Assembly (NCBI GenBank): GCA_025603075.1
Contig: MU626339.1
Coordinates: 26,843 to 90,842, forward strand
Direction of reading: 5' to 3'
DNA from: Neoconidiobolus thromboides FSU 785
Lineage: Eukaryota; Entomophthoromycota; Entomophthoromycetes; Entomophthorales; Neoconidiobolaceae
DNA length: 64,000 nt
A program made the position numbers and the translations under genes. A model generated the notes under the pieces. It had not been told where the DNA came from, did no database searches, and saw nothing but the letters and a program-made list of their open reading frames with translations. Positions 23,790-36,313 of the stretch are shown piece after piece; position 1 is the first letter of the stretch; each line of letters starts with the position of its first letter.

Positions 23790-25225
23790 ATGACAACGAA
23801 ACAAATTTATAATTATTTAGAACCTTCACCTTTGATCTATTCTACCAAATTATCTAAATTTTTAGGTTGCCGTGTATTATTAAAGATGGAAAATACATTG
23901 CCTGGTCAAACTCATAAAATACGTGGTCTTATGGACTGGGTAGTGGAATCAGCCAGGCTCAATGGAGCGCCATACAACATAGAACCTATTGAAATGGTAA
24001 TTTCTGGCTCACCAAATCGATGTCTTGCAGGTTTAGCTGCAGTAGAAATTTATAATGAAGGGGTGTTTCAAATGAATAAAAATATAGTGCCTCCACCGCT
24101 GAGTTTGACCGCTATCTTGCCACATTGTGCAAATCGAGATATCATTGAAAAATTAGAAGAAGGGGAAGTTAAAGTTATTAAGATTGGGGAAGTAAGTTTA
24201 ATATTTAATAAACGATGATAATAAGTAAAGAATTTTATAGAGTTGGGAAAATTCGGATTTAGCAGCTGAAAGATATGTAACTAAAATGAATACAGATGCT
24301 AAATGGAAACCAGATAGAAGTCCACAGACCCATACTATGATCCCATTTCCTCAAGCTTCTCACCCTTTAGTTACTAAAGGTTACAATGCTGTTGGTAAAG
24401 AAATCATAACCCAATTAAAAGGAAAGATACCAGATGCTATTTTATGTCCTGTTGGTACTGGGTCTTTATTGGCGGGTATAGTTGGTGGTATTAGTGAAGA
24501 TTCAAAGATGGGAGAAGGTAAATAGTATTTTTTAAATAAAAAATTAAGAAAGGTTAATATTTTTAGTGCCTATAATTGCAGTGGAAACAAATACTACGGA
24601 TACTTTACATTGTGCCATTCAAGCGGATAAATTATGTAAAAAAAAAGAAATGAATTTACCAAGAAGAAATAATGATAATTACGAATTTGATAATGTATTA
24701 TCATTAGCAGATCCTAATTTAAATCCATATGCTTTTAAAGCAGCTTTAAATCATCCAATTTTACCTTTGGTTATTTCAGAAGCTATGGCAGCTAATGCTG
24801 CTATTCGATTTAGTGAGGATCATTATACCTTAGTAGAAGCAGGTAATTTTTAGTTTATATATTTCAATTTATATTTATATTTATATTTTTTGGTAGCAAG
24901 CGCTTGCGCTTTAGCCCCCATCTATGATGAGTTATTACCAAAACTAATTCCTACACTTAAGCCAACATCTACAATAGTAATAGTAATTACGGGAGGTAAT
25001 TGTATTACATATAGTAAACTAAAACGATTAAAAAACAAATTTACCAAACATGTAATACAAGCTAAATCTGGTGAAGAATTTTTATTTGAATTACCTGAAT
25101 GTGAAGTTAAAATGAAAGAAAATAAGGGAGTGAATCTTAGTAATTTAAATGGAGATGATAAAAGAAAAAGAATATTAGTTATTAAAGAGATCGAAGCATT
25201 GGAATGTAAGAGAAAAGTTGGATAG
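23790..25225 (+). CDS. Serine/threonine dehydratase-like PLP enzyme, 427 aa
   Basis: Exons 23790-24191, 24241-24517, 24567-24842 and 24897-25225 join in frame. The protein has the fold-type II PLP plan of catabolic L-serine/L-threonine dehydratase (Cha1/SDS type). It starts EPSPLIYSTKLSKFLG, with the Schiff-base lysine expected at K43 in QTHKIRG (family consensus SFKIRG). It continues through the SWENSDLAAE segment (family 'W.eA...A'), an HPLV segment, VGTGSLLAGI, the SLADPNLN...VISEAMAA segment and a final VITGGN. The known reaction is PLP-dependent deamination to pyruvate or 2-oxobutyrate, usually cytosolic. Odd points: the substrate loop usually read as SGGNAG is SGSPNRCLAG here, and the phosphate loop usually GGGG/GGG is VGTGS. 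It may therefore have altered substrate use (racemase- or threonine synthase-like) or weak activity. Sequence between exons was assigned by frame and homology. Confidence 0.75.
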
Positions 25226-25467
25226 TAGGAGTAATGGACTTTATTTATTGAGACTTTTAATGTGTTAATAGTTTTTAAATATTTAATTGTAAATCAAAGA
25301 GGTTAAGTGGAAGAATATTGATATTGGTTTGTGAAATCAAATCAAGCTAAAAAAATCCATATGCTATTAAATTGAATCTCAAAATGGATTACTTAATAGT
25401 TTAATATGAAAATAAATAATCAACTTTTACCTTGTTTAATTTCATTTTTATTTCTATATTTAGTCTA

Positions 25468-26831
25468 TTAATTTTTAATTTTTAAATCTTCCAAAGGCCA
25501 TTTAGGTATAAAATCAATAGAATATTCATCAAATAAACCTAATTGATATCTTTCTACACCAGCCCAAGCTATCATTACACCGTTATCTGTACATAATCTA
25601 GCGGGTGGACAAAATAACGGGATTTGATTTTCAGTAGCTATTTCATTTAAACTAAAAGTATTGATTAGATAAAAAAAGACATATAGTAATAAACAATTAC
25701 CCTTCTCTAACTTTTAAGTTGGAAGCAACACCACCTGAAGCAACCAAGGATTTAGGTCGAATATTTAATTTTTCACATTCTTTAAACCCTAATCTTAATT
25801 TTTGTTTTAAGTGCTCAACTACCGTAAATTGAAAAGAAGCGGCAATATCCGCTTTAAATTGTTCTTTATCATTATCTTCTATTTGATCCATTTTATTTTT
25901 GACAAAGGTAGATACCTGGGTTCTTAATCCCGAAAAACTAAAAGCGATGGAACTCCTTCGGTGCATATCATTCATAGGAATAGTAAATTGATATTTCTCC
26001 TTATTTCCATTTCTAGCTTTCATTTCTAAAGCTGGCCCTGGACCACCGCCAATAATATTTTCTTTGGCTAAAAAGCCTTCTTTTTCAATTGGTTGATTCC
26101 ATGGTAAACTTAATACTCTCGCTACTTTATCATATGCCTCTCCTATACTTTCATCTAATGTTTCCCCTAATAATTTATAATCTCCAACTCCCTTAACTAC
26201 TACTATTTGAGTGTGTCCTCCACTAATCAAAAAACAAAGATATGGAAATTCCACTTTTTCATATTCACTTAAACGTACCGTTAATGCATGAGCTTCCTAA
26301 TTATTATTAGCTATAACACGGTCAAAATTATTATCCTAATACCTACCATATGGTGTACTCCAATCAATGGTTTACTGTTATAAAAATAAATAAGTTAACT
26401 TTAAATTACTTAATTATTTTAAATAAAATAAAATATTAAATTTACTTCAAAGCAGCTGCTAAAGTTTTACTAGCATTTAACCCTACTGATAAAGAAGATG
26501 GTAAACCTGGCCCACGAGTAAAAGCAATAGCATCCATATCAGATATACTTTTATTGGCTTTTTTTAATACATCACTTACTACGTAAGGTAAGTTTTTGAT
26601 ATGATGCTTCAGTGCTAAATTGGGTACAATACCACCCATAGGTTCATGAACTTTGTATTGGGAAATGGTACTTTCAGCTAAGATAGCGGCATCCGAAGTT
26701 ACGATTGCACATGAAGTGTCATCACAGCTGGTCTCTATACCCAAGATAGTAAATCGTTTTTTTATTGTCGAAGTGGTTAGCCTTCGTCGAAATATGGATT
26801 TTGTCAATGCAAGATTGAGCCTTGGTGGCAT
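25468..26831 (-). CDS. QRI7: Mitochondrial tRNA N6-threonylcarbamoyladenosine transferase
   Basis: Exons 26831-26446, 26374-26347, 26296-25701 and 25651-25468 give 397 aa. The enzyme belongs to the Kae1/TsaD/Qri7 family and transfers the threonylcarbamoyl group to A37 of ANN-decoding tRNAs. Visible signatures: LGIETSCDDTSCAIV at the start of the ASKHA fold, GGIVPNLA, the metal-binding H-x3-H of VHHMEAHAL (formed across the exon 2/3 junction), LISGGHTQIV, TLDESIGEAYDKVAR, SFSGLRT, ASGGVASN, and CTDNGVMIAWAG in the last exon. The first 26 residues (MPPRLNLALTKSIFRRRLTT) are basic, without acidic residues and Ser/Thr/Arg-rich, a mitochondrial presequence, so this is the Qri7/OSGEPL1 paralogue and not cytosolic Kae1. 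Exon 2 is only 28 nt. The gene converges with the PLP enzyme (242-bp gap) and diverges from BUB2 (434 bp). Confidence 0.92.
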
Positions 26832-27265
26832 TTTTTTAAATGGGAATGAGTTTAAATTATAATAAAAGATAAATTTAGTAAAATTGGGGTTTAGATAATT
26901 TTTACTATGATAAGAATTTAATGAAAATATAGTTCAAATAAATTGCGTAGATATGATAGTTTATTCTTTCATAAAGAATTTTTAATAAATTTTTCAACAT
27001 AATAAGATAAATAAAATAGAATATATTAAGTTTATAATTACTTTATTTTTAATTTCCTTATGTTAAAATTTGAGTTTTTATATTTTCATTGTTTCATTAA
27101 CAATCTACACATTCAATTTTATTAGTCTTTCTTTGTATGCACTAATTCTTTTAATAGATTTTTAAAAAAAAAATTAAAACCTAAAATCAGCTGATTTCAC
27201 CAACTATCAATTTCAAATCTAAAAAAAAATTTGAACTCATTTTTACTTAATTTCATTCAATAAAT

Positions 27266-28957
27266 ATGTTCGCTCGACCCATTCGAAAAAAACGAGGTCA
27301 TGGTAGTAATTTTACTAGTTCCATTGGGGATAACTCTTCCAATAGTGGAATGTCTGAAGTGGACGTTCGAGATCGCCAAGAATTGATTACTACTTCAATC
27401 AACCGAGATGTATTAGCTCCTTTGCAAAATAGCCAACAACGCATCTTACGAAGAGCAAGCAGCAACACATCATTAAGACCGCCTATCACCTCGTTTACAC
27501 CAGATGGATTAGTTACCACCTTGTCACCTCAAATACATATCAATTTAGGTCAACGTCGTTCAATATCAGGTAACTATACTCCACCAAAAAATAATAAATA
27601 TAAAACAACATCCCAACAGCCAAATAAATTTCCACCACCTTCCTTTCCACAAAATTTAGCTCATATGAGAAGCAACAAAAGTTCATTAGCTTCTTACGCA
27701 CAAAATCAAAATTCAAGTGAAGAATTAAATAAAATATTAAATCGAGTACATGCTACCCCCGAATGTTTAGCTACTTCACTACAAGAATTAAGACTACATA
27801 TATTGAAATTTGGTATACCATTAGAAGATACTTCCATGGAATATCCACAGTCCAATTCACTTCGATGTCGTACATGGAAAGCTTTATTGGGAGTTTATTC
27901 TTTTTCAGCGGGAGAATATTTGCATTATATAGCTAAAGGGGCTAGCCCTATGTTTGATAAAGTTAAAAATGATACTTTTAGAACTTTAGCTACCGATAAA
28001 AAGTTTTTAGAAAGGGTCCAAGAGGTTATGTTAGTTCGAGTTTTAAACGCTATTGTTTGGAAAGCTCAAGCTGATGCTCCATTAGGCACCATTCCAACGA
28101 GATTTGATTATGTTCAAGGAATGAACGTTCTAGTAGCCCCATTCTTATTTGTTATGCCTGAAGTGGATGCCTTCTTTTCATCAAATGTATTGTTGAAAAA
28201 CTATTGTCCTACTTATGTTAAACCAACATTGATTGGGGTGCATTGTGGCTTAAAGGTAACTAATATTTTCAAGTTTTTAATAGAACTGAAGATGGTAATA
28301 TTTTTATTAATTTTTAGTTAATGGATAAATGTTTAGAAGTGTTAGATGCGGAATTGTATTTTTATTTAAAAAGTAAAGGCTTGACAGCTGAAATTTATGC
28401 ATTTGCTTGTAAGTTTTTATTTTATTTTATTGTCATATATTATTAATCATTAAATCCTTCCTTTTATTAGCTATATTAACTTTAAGTGCTTGTACACCAC
28501 CATTGGATGAATTATTAAAACTATGGGATTTTTTTTTTGCATTTGGAATTCATTTGAATGTAATTTGTACTATATCACAATTGATGTTAACGCGTAATCA
28601 ATTATTAATGAGTCCAAGGTAAAATTTAATAAATTTGAATATCGATGAGATATATTAACCTTTTTTATTTTTAGCCCAATTAAACTGTTACGTACCTTCC
28701 CTGATTTACAAGCTTATCCAGTAATTCAATTAACACGTCATTTGGTGAAACAATTATCAGCTCCACTTTATGAAGAATTAGCTACTCATCCATTTGATGA
28801 AGCCGTTTGTGAAAGGTATATTAATGGTCCAAATACTTCCAATTTCTCTTCTCCATTGCCTAATACTTCGTCATTCATGTCGTCAAGTAGAGACTCTCAT
28901 CTCTCACCTAATACACCAGGGTCCATGTCGTCCCATTCAGTTAGGAGCCGAAGTTAA
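27266..28957 (+). CDS. BUB2: Bub2/Cdc16-type TBC-domain GTPase-activating protein, 503 aa
   Basis: Exons 27266-28255, 28318-28408, 28471-28618 and 28675-28957. Residues 1-155 are a Ser/Asn/Pro-rich disordered N-terminus (basic start RPIRKKRGHG). The TBC domain then runs from about residue 165 to 430: CRTWKALLGVYSF at its start, the arginine-finger region KNDTFRTL (D-x-x-R) and the Q-finger YVQGMN. It ends with the Bub2-specific stretch LTLSACTPPLDELLKLWDF and a matching SPIKLLRTFPDLQA. In the known pathway this is the GAP subunit for the Tem1/Spg1 GTPase at spindle-pole bodies, with Bfa1/Byr4, restraining mitotic exit or septation. The C-terminal tail is Ser/Pro-rich. Against S. cerevisiae Bub2 (about 306 aa) it carries a long N-terminal extension. 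Confidence 0.9.
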
Positions 28958-29865
28958 ATTTGGTTATTATGGATTATGATTATTAGAAGTGGAGTTTATT
29001 TTGTATAGTTTAGTAGAAGATATTATTCATCTTTTGCCATTTTTAACAGTCTATTTTTTTTCAATTTTAAAGTTGAAACTTTAAATTTATCTTTTTATTA
29101 AATATAATATATTTTTGAATTTTCTATTAATTTTTTATTAATTTTTTAAATTGTTAATATAACTCAATAATAATTCATAGCATATTTTAATAAGTTTATT
29201 TAAACTGAATTATCAATTCATTTATCACATTTTTTAAAATTATATTAACCAACTTCAATTCCTAACTCTAATTCGTCTCCTTTTTTTAATTAGAGAAAGT
29301 TGATTGTAGTCTATAGTGTGGGATATTAGTATATATATTGATGAACAAATTATCTTTTAATATGACTCAAAGAAAAGGCTTTTATCTAGGAAGAGAGAAG
29401 TTTTGATTATCAATAATATTAAATGACAATGATGAGAAATGACTTGTTAGTTGAATTGTCTCATACTATTAATAAAAATCTAGTCATAAAAATAATCGAA
29501 TTAATATTATTTATCGTAGTAATATTTTAATAATCTCCATCCTCTACTATTTTAAATACAATTCTGTTATATTATTCATAAAACTTTCCATTTTTATTAT
29601 ATCATTTAAGATTATACATAATAATGAATTAACTAGCATTTAATTAAAACTAGAATCATCACTTACATGCTAGAATAATGAGAATGCTATCCCTAAATAA
29701 AGAACAATAAACTTAAGTATATCATTGATATTTCATTGGTTAATTTAGACCAAATGATTTCGATTTTAACCAAATATAGTAACATTTAAGTAAATTTAAT
29801 GATGTAGTAAAAAAAGTAAACCATAGCTTTTTTTAAAAATTATAATTGATAAAAAATCCAATATA
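28958..29865. other. Intergenic between BUB2 and VAC14
   Basis: AT-rich; holds the 3' end of BUB2 and the presumed promoter of VAC14. Nothing specific recognised. Confidence 0.4.
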
Positions 29866-32440
29866 ATGGAAATCCCAACAGCATTGAGTAGTAGTTTATT
29901 ACGAGGATTAGGTGATAAAATGTATGAACGACGTAAACAATCAGCGTTGGAAATCGAGAGGTAAAGTAACAATTTATTAAATATTATTATTAATAAGAAA
30001 GGATTATTAATTGATTATTTTATATTTTATTTTTAAATTAAAATAAATAAGTATTATTAAAGATTTATTTTCTCAAGATGAAGTGGAACAAATCAAAAAC
30101 ATAACCTCTTATTTAGTACGTGAATTTGCATTTTCTCAATTTACACACCAAAAAAATGGGGGTTTAATTGGATTAGCTGCTATTTCTATTGCTTTAGGAC
30201 CAGTAATCAATTTATAATTTCTTAGTTTATTTAATAACTTTATTGATTGTTTTTTATTAGCAAGTCGATGATTTTCTAGATGATATAATACCGCCAGTAT
30301 TAGCTTGTTTTTCAGATCAAGAAGCTAAAGTTCGATATTACGCTTGTGAGTCAATGTATAATATTGCTAAAGTAGCAAAAGGAGATGTATTAAGATTTTT
30401 TAATGAAATATTTGATGCTTTATCTAAATTAAGCTCAGACCCAGATACATCAACAAAGAATGGTGCCTTATTATTAGATAGATTAATGAAAGATATTATT
30501 AGTGAACAAAACAATGAATTAGATAATACAAATAATTTACAACAATTTAGTTTAACAAGATTTATACCATTATTAAGTGAAAGAATTAAAACAATTAATC
30601 CATTAACTCGTAGTTTTTTAATTAATTGGTTATCTGTATTAAATTCTATACCAGAAATTGAATTAATTAGTCATTTACCTAAATTTTTACATGGCTTATT
30701 AAGTTTCTTAGCAGATAATAATCCAGATGTAGTAACATCCACTCATATCTTATTTTTTGATTTCTTAAAAGACATTCGAGATTCAGCATTAAATCAAAAT
30801 ACAGAATTCAATTCAAGTTTAGGTCAAGGTAATGGACTTTGGTTACCAGGTCAAGGAGTTGTTATTGATTATAATGAGATATTAGAAATATTAATAAATA
30901 ATTTAAATAACAATAACGAACAAATTCAATCTATGGTATTAAAATGGATTAATGAATTTACTGAAATTAGTAAACAAACAATTATCTCTAAGATGACTAA
31001 ATTAATATTATCTTTATTACCTTCTTTAGCTAATTCTAAATTAAGTTTAAGTAATTCAGCTATGGAATTGAATTCGAATTTGTATTTTTTAATATCGGAT
31101 TGGGATAATGAAGATATTGAAATTGATTATCAAGGAATGGTAAATTCATTGACATTACAATTATTGAATGAAAATGAAATTACAAGGGTAGAATCATTAG
31201 AATGGCTGATTATGTTACATCGTAAATATCCAGAACATTTGTTTTTACCAGGGGATGGTATGTTTCCTGCTTTATTAAAAGTAATATCTGATATATCAGA
31301 AGAAGTTGTAAAAAGAGATTTACAATTATTAGCTCAAATTAGCTCTCATTTAGATAAAGACAACACACAAGATGATAATTTTTTTCATTCATTTATGATT
31401 CATTTATTATCTATGTTTTCAACAGATAGAAGATTATTAGATTTAAGAGGTGCATTAATTATTCGTCAATTATGCCTTGCATTATCACCTGAAAAAATAT
31501 ATATTACCATGGCTAATATATTAGAAAAAGATAAGGATATTGAATTTTCTTCAATTATGATTCAACATTTGAATTCCATATTATTAACGGCTAATGAGTT
31601 AATGGAATTAAGAAAAAAATTTAAAAATTTTCATCAGAATTTTAATTTATTCAAAACATTATATAAATCTTGGTGTCATTCCCCAATTTCTACTTTTTCT
31701 CTTTGTTTATTAGCTATGCAATATGAACATGCTTATTTATTATTATCATTATTGTAAGTCTTTTCTTATTATGATTAGTTATTATTTATATATTATTTTT
31801 TTATTTCATTAGTGCTGAGTTAGAAATTACGGTTAATATGTTAATTCAAATTGATCGTTTAATTCAAATGTTAGAATCTCCTGCTTTTACTTGTAAGTTA
31901 ATTAATTATAATAATATATAAATACCAATAATATTAATATTATTTTTAGATTTAAGATTACAGCTATTAGAACCTGAAAAATATCCTTATTTATTTAAAT
32001 GTTTATATGGATTACTAATGTTATTACCTCAATCAAATGCATTTAATACATTAAAAAATCGATTATCTTGTATTACTACAAATGGCTATTTAATGTTAAG
32101 TACATTAAAAATAAGGTAAGATTAATCTGTATTCACCCATAATAGTATCATATTAATACATTCTAGTAATAATAGTACTAATGATAGTACTAAGAGAATA
32201 GCAAATAGTAGTTTAAAAACAGAAAGTAATAATTCATTAAAATTACAAGAGTTATTGTCCCATTTTAAAAATGTACAAGCTCGACATGAAAAGGCAAGAT
32301 TAAATTCCCAACAATTACCAAAAAAAAATCATGAAAACAATAATAATAACAATAATGAAAAATTAAGTAAAAGAACAAGTATTTTACAATCAAATACTAA
32401 AAGAACCGATTCTCCACTTTCTTTTTTGAATAAAAAATAG
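29866..32440 (+). CDS. VAC14: Vac14, scaffold of the PIKfyve/Fab1 lipid kinase complex, 752 aa
   Basis: Six exons: 29866-29960, 30052-30202, 30261-31753, 31813-31892, 31950-32115 and 32167-32440, all in frame. The start [25 protein letters not shown] and the segment [32 protein letters not shown] are typical of the Vac14 N-terminal HEAT repeats. The C-terminal Fab1/Fig4-binding region is also clear ([64 protein letters not shown]). The protein organises Fab1 kinase and Fig4 phosphatase on the vacuole/endosome to control PI(3,5)P2. The last exon adds a basic Asn-rich tail with a (AAC/AAT)n run. A fold-back repeat element begins 66 bp after the stop, probably inside the 3' UTR. Confidence 0.93.
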
Positions 32441-32506
32441 GTGTTGCTTTTTTGTTATGCTTAAATAAAATTGATTTTTTTGGATTTATATTTAATATTT
32501 ATATTT

Positions 32507-32622
32507 GGGGATGTTTTTTTGGCTTCATTATTTTTTCTATCTTCTAAGTACTATTTAAGTGGAAAAATTCTTAATAAAATCGTTAAAAAATGGAAAAGTA
32601 ATGAAACCAAAAAGACATCCCC
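32507..32622. repeat. TIR element copy 10, fold-back form
   Basis: Unlike every other copy, both ends carry the same arm. The left reads GGGGATGTTTTTTTGGCTTC and the right, reverse-complemented, reads GGGGATGTCTTTTTGGTTTC; the similarity continues for about 40 bp on each side. The 116-bp unit can fold into a long hairpin. It sits between the convergent 3' ends of VAC14 (stop 32440) and RKI1 (stop 32670). Confidence 0.85.
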
Positions 32623-32669
32623 ATTTATATTTATAAAATAAACGAATATATTTTTATTCATAATTTAAT

Positions 32670-33860
32670 TTAATTCCCAACTTTAGTCACAGTTCCATCT
32701 TGATTGCCAAAGTAGGCCACTGTTGCCATGTCACAAAATAAACCTACTTCTACAACACCAGTAATATGAATTAATTGATTTAATAATTCCTTTGGGTTTG
32801 AAATTAAGCCAAAATCTGCATCAATAACTAACATACCATTATCAGTTACTACAGGGCCTGCTTTACCTCCACCACTCATACGTAAAGTGGGTTTACCGCC
32901 TAATGAAGTGATTTTTTTAGTGACTAAGTTTAACGCGTAAGGAATGACTTCAATTGGTACTCCTTGTTTCCACTAAAAAAGAGTTAAGTATAAATTAAAA
33001 GAAAAGAAAAGAAAAGAATTAGCAACTATAAGACACTTACATTTTCACCTAATACTTTAGAATTTTTACGATAATCTATAATCAATTATATTAATAAAAC
33101 TCATCGAAAATTCATTAAAAGTTTGGTTTTGTTTTTATGAATGATTTAAAATTAATAATTATCTACTTACCAGCGATTAAGATGAATTTTTTGGAACTGC
33201 TAGCTACTATTTTTTCTTGTAGCTGACAGGCTCCCCCACCCTTAATGGCATTTAAATTAGAATCAACCTAGTAATGTTGATTTAATATAGTTGAGTTATT
33301 AGATAAAATAGATTTGAAACTAGTTGATTTCATAAAAAGAGGAGGAAATTAAAAATAGAATAATTACCTCATCAGCCCCATCAATAGCTACTTCAAGTTC
33401 ATTAATTCTATATAATTAAAAGATATATTAATTAATCAATATCTATATAACTCTTATATATTCCACATAATCCCACCACTTATCAATTCCATTTGATTGA
33501 TTTAATTAATTACAGTAATTTAAATTTAATAACTTACTCTTCCAAACTACCCAATGTAAATCCATTATTTAAAATTAATTGTTTAGATTGGAAACTAGTG
33601 GGCACTAACTTTACATCAATTAATTTATCTCTGATTTCAACTAATCGATCAATCACATAAACTATTGTAGAACCAGAGCCAATTCCTATAGCCAAAGGTT
33701 GATTATTAGATTTGTTGTCTAAGAGGGGTAAGACATATTCATTAACTGCTTGATAAGCAGCAAGTTTCTTAGAGGCTTCAATACTCATTGTTTGTTTTAT
33801 TTTAAAGAGCTGAGAAAAAGGAGTTGATAAAGTGAATGCTTTTCTGAAAAATTGATACAA
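32670..33860 (-). CDS. RKI1: Ribose-5-phosphate isomerase A, 265 aa
   Basis: Five exons: 33860-33538, 33407-33368, 33267-33171, 33075-33041 and 32972-32670; exons 2 and 4 are 40 and 35 nt. The enzyme interconverts ribose 5-phosphate and ribulose 5-phosphate in the non-oxidative pentose phosphate pathway. Signatures: the phosphate loop [23 protein letters not shown] (active-site Asp pair, formed across an exon junction), and [14 protein letters not shown] with the catalytic Glu/Lys region. The end is [26 protein letters not shown]...[11 protein letters not shown]. The first 24 residues ([20 protein letters not shown]) precede a second in-frame Met (33788, [12 protein letters not shown]) where other family members start, so the usual cytosolic enzyme may begin there (241 aa). 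Confidence 0.92.
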
Positions 33861-35012
33861 AATAATTTATTAAAAAATTTTAACAAGTTTTTAGAGATGA
33901 CATGTTTTTAAATTAAGGGATTTTAGGCTAAAAAAAATTTGGGATAGAAAAATCGGAAGTTTCTATAAATTGGGTCATTTTCTCGCATTTATTTAAGCTA
34001 TTAAGGCTTAATATAAAATTAAACCAATATTAAAATAGTCCTTCTTTATTTAAGTAATATTCGAGATTTGTAATTAGTATTGAATGAACTATGTCAATAA
34101 TAAATATTGATAATATTATTTGTGTTCCAATTATTATAGTTTACTTCTTTATTATAAATTTCTTGTCATTGTTCTATATTGTTTTTAATTTCTAATAATT
34201 GTTTTAAATGCCCATAAGTAATGGAACAATTCAACTATTAGTATTTCATCCTATTAGTTGAGAACAATACCATTTAAAACTAATAAAGTTCGAAATTCAA
34301 TTATTAATTTTATACAGAAAAATAAACTAGGAAGATTCAAACACTAGAAATTCTCTATTAATATAGGTAACTAGATATAAATAATCAAGTAAAAGTAGAA
34401 ATAATTAACATGTTTTTATTTAAATATAATCAAAAACAGTTATACTTTTATTATATTTAAAAAGCATAGAGATAGATGTGATTAGTGGGAGATCAGAAAG
34501 GGAATAATTTTTGCAAAATAATTTAAATCTAAATATGACCTTTTACTTGAAATCTATTAAAAATTAAAAAACTAAAAAGCTAAAGGTAAAAATTATTATA
34601 AATTGTCAATTACAATAAAAATAACAGTCAAGTTTAATCAATCTTAAATACATCATTTTATAATTATTTTGACCTTTTTTTAAATAATTCAGAACAATTA
34701 ATTTATCATTGTTTTCTTAAATATAAATATAAATGATAGATAAACTAAGAAATAAGCTTAATACACTATTAATAATGCTAACAACTATTTTGTTTTTATT
34801 GTTATATATTATGAAATATCGCTTTGTCAGATTCATGATTGATTATAACATAACAATCACTTAAGTTGTTGTGTTCTCAAGTTTAGGCATAAATCAACTC
34901 AGAGGCCTTTACTTTGATTTACTGCGGTAATTTCTAGCTTTATTCCGAAGGAGATTATCCTCTTATTTCAATATCCATACTTGTTGGAGTATAAAAGAAA
35001 TTTTAGGATATA

Positions 35013-35106
35013 GGGATGTATTTCTGTATTTAAGAATTTTACTAACAATTTTTCCACCCAAATACCGCTTAAAAGATGGAAAAAGTGAAGCTAAAAAAAT
35101 ACCCCC
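35013..35106 (-). repeat. TIR element copy 11
   Basis: agggatgtatttctgtattt at the left, caaataccgcttaaaagatgg in the middle, gctaaaaaaatacccccaa at the right; full length with a few substitutions. Confidence 0.85.
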
Positions 35107-35532
35107 AAATAATTAAAAGTTTTATAAAAAGTTTTTGTATAAAAATAAAAATATTGCTAAAAAAATAATATAAAAAGATAATATCTTTTATAATTAGATA
35201 GTAGAAATTCTTACAGTAAATCAAAATAAAAAACTCTGAGTTAATTATACCATATGAATTATAATTAATTATAAAGCTGATAAAGTGATATATTTATAAT
35301 GTTGAGATTTTATTAAAGTTATTGCTAGGTTTTAATAAGTATAAGTGCTTTTATGCTTATTTACAGATTTTAAGTAAAACAATACAACGCAACTTGATAT
35401 GATTATTTTTATTACATGAAACTTTATTGTTTAAGTATAAAATTATTATTATTACTTTGATTATTTTATTTTTCATTTTTTATTTTTTATTTCTTAATTA
35501 TGTTTACTAAATTATTGAAAGCTATAGTATAT

Positions 35533-35630
35533 GAGGATGTTTTTTTTGATTTCATCATTTTTCCATTTTTTAAGCACTGTTTGAGTAGAAAGATTGTTAC
35601 TAAAATTCTTAAACACAAAAAAACATCCCC
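35533..35630 (+). repeat. TIR element copy 12
   Basis: gaggatgttttttttgattt at the left, taagcactgtttgagtaga in the middle, cacaaaaaaacatcccc at the right. Flanked by atat/atat, consistent with a TA-type target duplication. Confidence 0.9.
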
Positions 35631-35670
35631 ATATAATATTACTAGATTGGTATAATTTTGTTAAATATTT

Positions 35671-35769
35671 GGGGATGTTTTTTTTTGGTTTCATTACTTT
35701 TTCCATTTTTAACTACTATTTGAGCGGAAAAATTCTTAGTAAAATCCTTAAACACAAAAATACATTCCC
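35671..35769 (+). repeat. TIR element copy 13
   Basis: ggggatgtttttttttggtt at the left, ctactatttgagcgg in the middle, cacaaaaatacattccc at the right. Only 40 bp after copy 12 and in the same orientation. Confidence 0.92.
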
Positions 35770-36255
35770 ATTTGTATATTTAAAATAATAAATTCATAAC
35801 TTTTTATTATACAAAGTAGTTATTTATACAATTTAGAAATATTTTGCAGTAGCTTAAATTCTATTTTACTTACAACACTCAAAATCATATAAATATTTAT
35901 AAATGTCATATTTTTAGCTCAAGCCTATACTTCTTAATATTGCCTAAAATATTATTAAAATATGCCATGTTTAAGTTAGTTTAAAAGCTTGGTTCAAGTT
36001 TTGTCCAATTTGATTTTTTAAAAAAGTCGCAAGTTAAGCACTAAATGCTACTAAAATAATTGGTCTTTTATTTAATTGAAATAGCTCATGCTGGGACGTT
36101 TTGTCCAATTTCAATATTTTGAAATATTTTATGCTATATAGGAAATGGACAAAAAAAAATGAACTTGCAAATTTTTTAATTTCAACAATTAAACTTGCCC
36201 ATTTAGAAAGGTTAATTCAAACAAAACAGGTATAAGAGTGATAAACTATTATCAA

Positions 36256-36264
36256 TATAAATAG
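36256..36264 (+). promoter_or_regulatory. TATA box of receptor A
   Basis: TATAAATAG followed by TGCTCA, 58 nt before the ATG. The identical string precedes receptor B and pseudo-receptor F. Confidence 0.65.
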
Positions 36265-36313
36265 TGCTCATAGTCGAAGGTTTCAAGAATCTTTTGTTAA
36301 ATTTACAGAGTAA

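Larger units (their letters stand above)
33861..36255. other. Intergenic with three TIR element copies
   Basis: AT-rich, no supported gene. Copies 11, 12 and 13 lie at 35013-35769. The ORFs at 35512-35706 and 35594-35788 are translations of copies 12 and 13. Confidence 0.5.
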
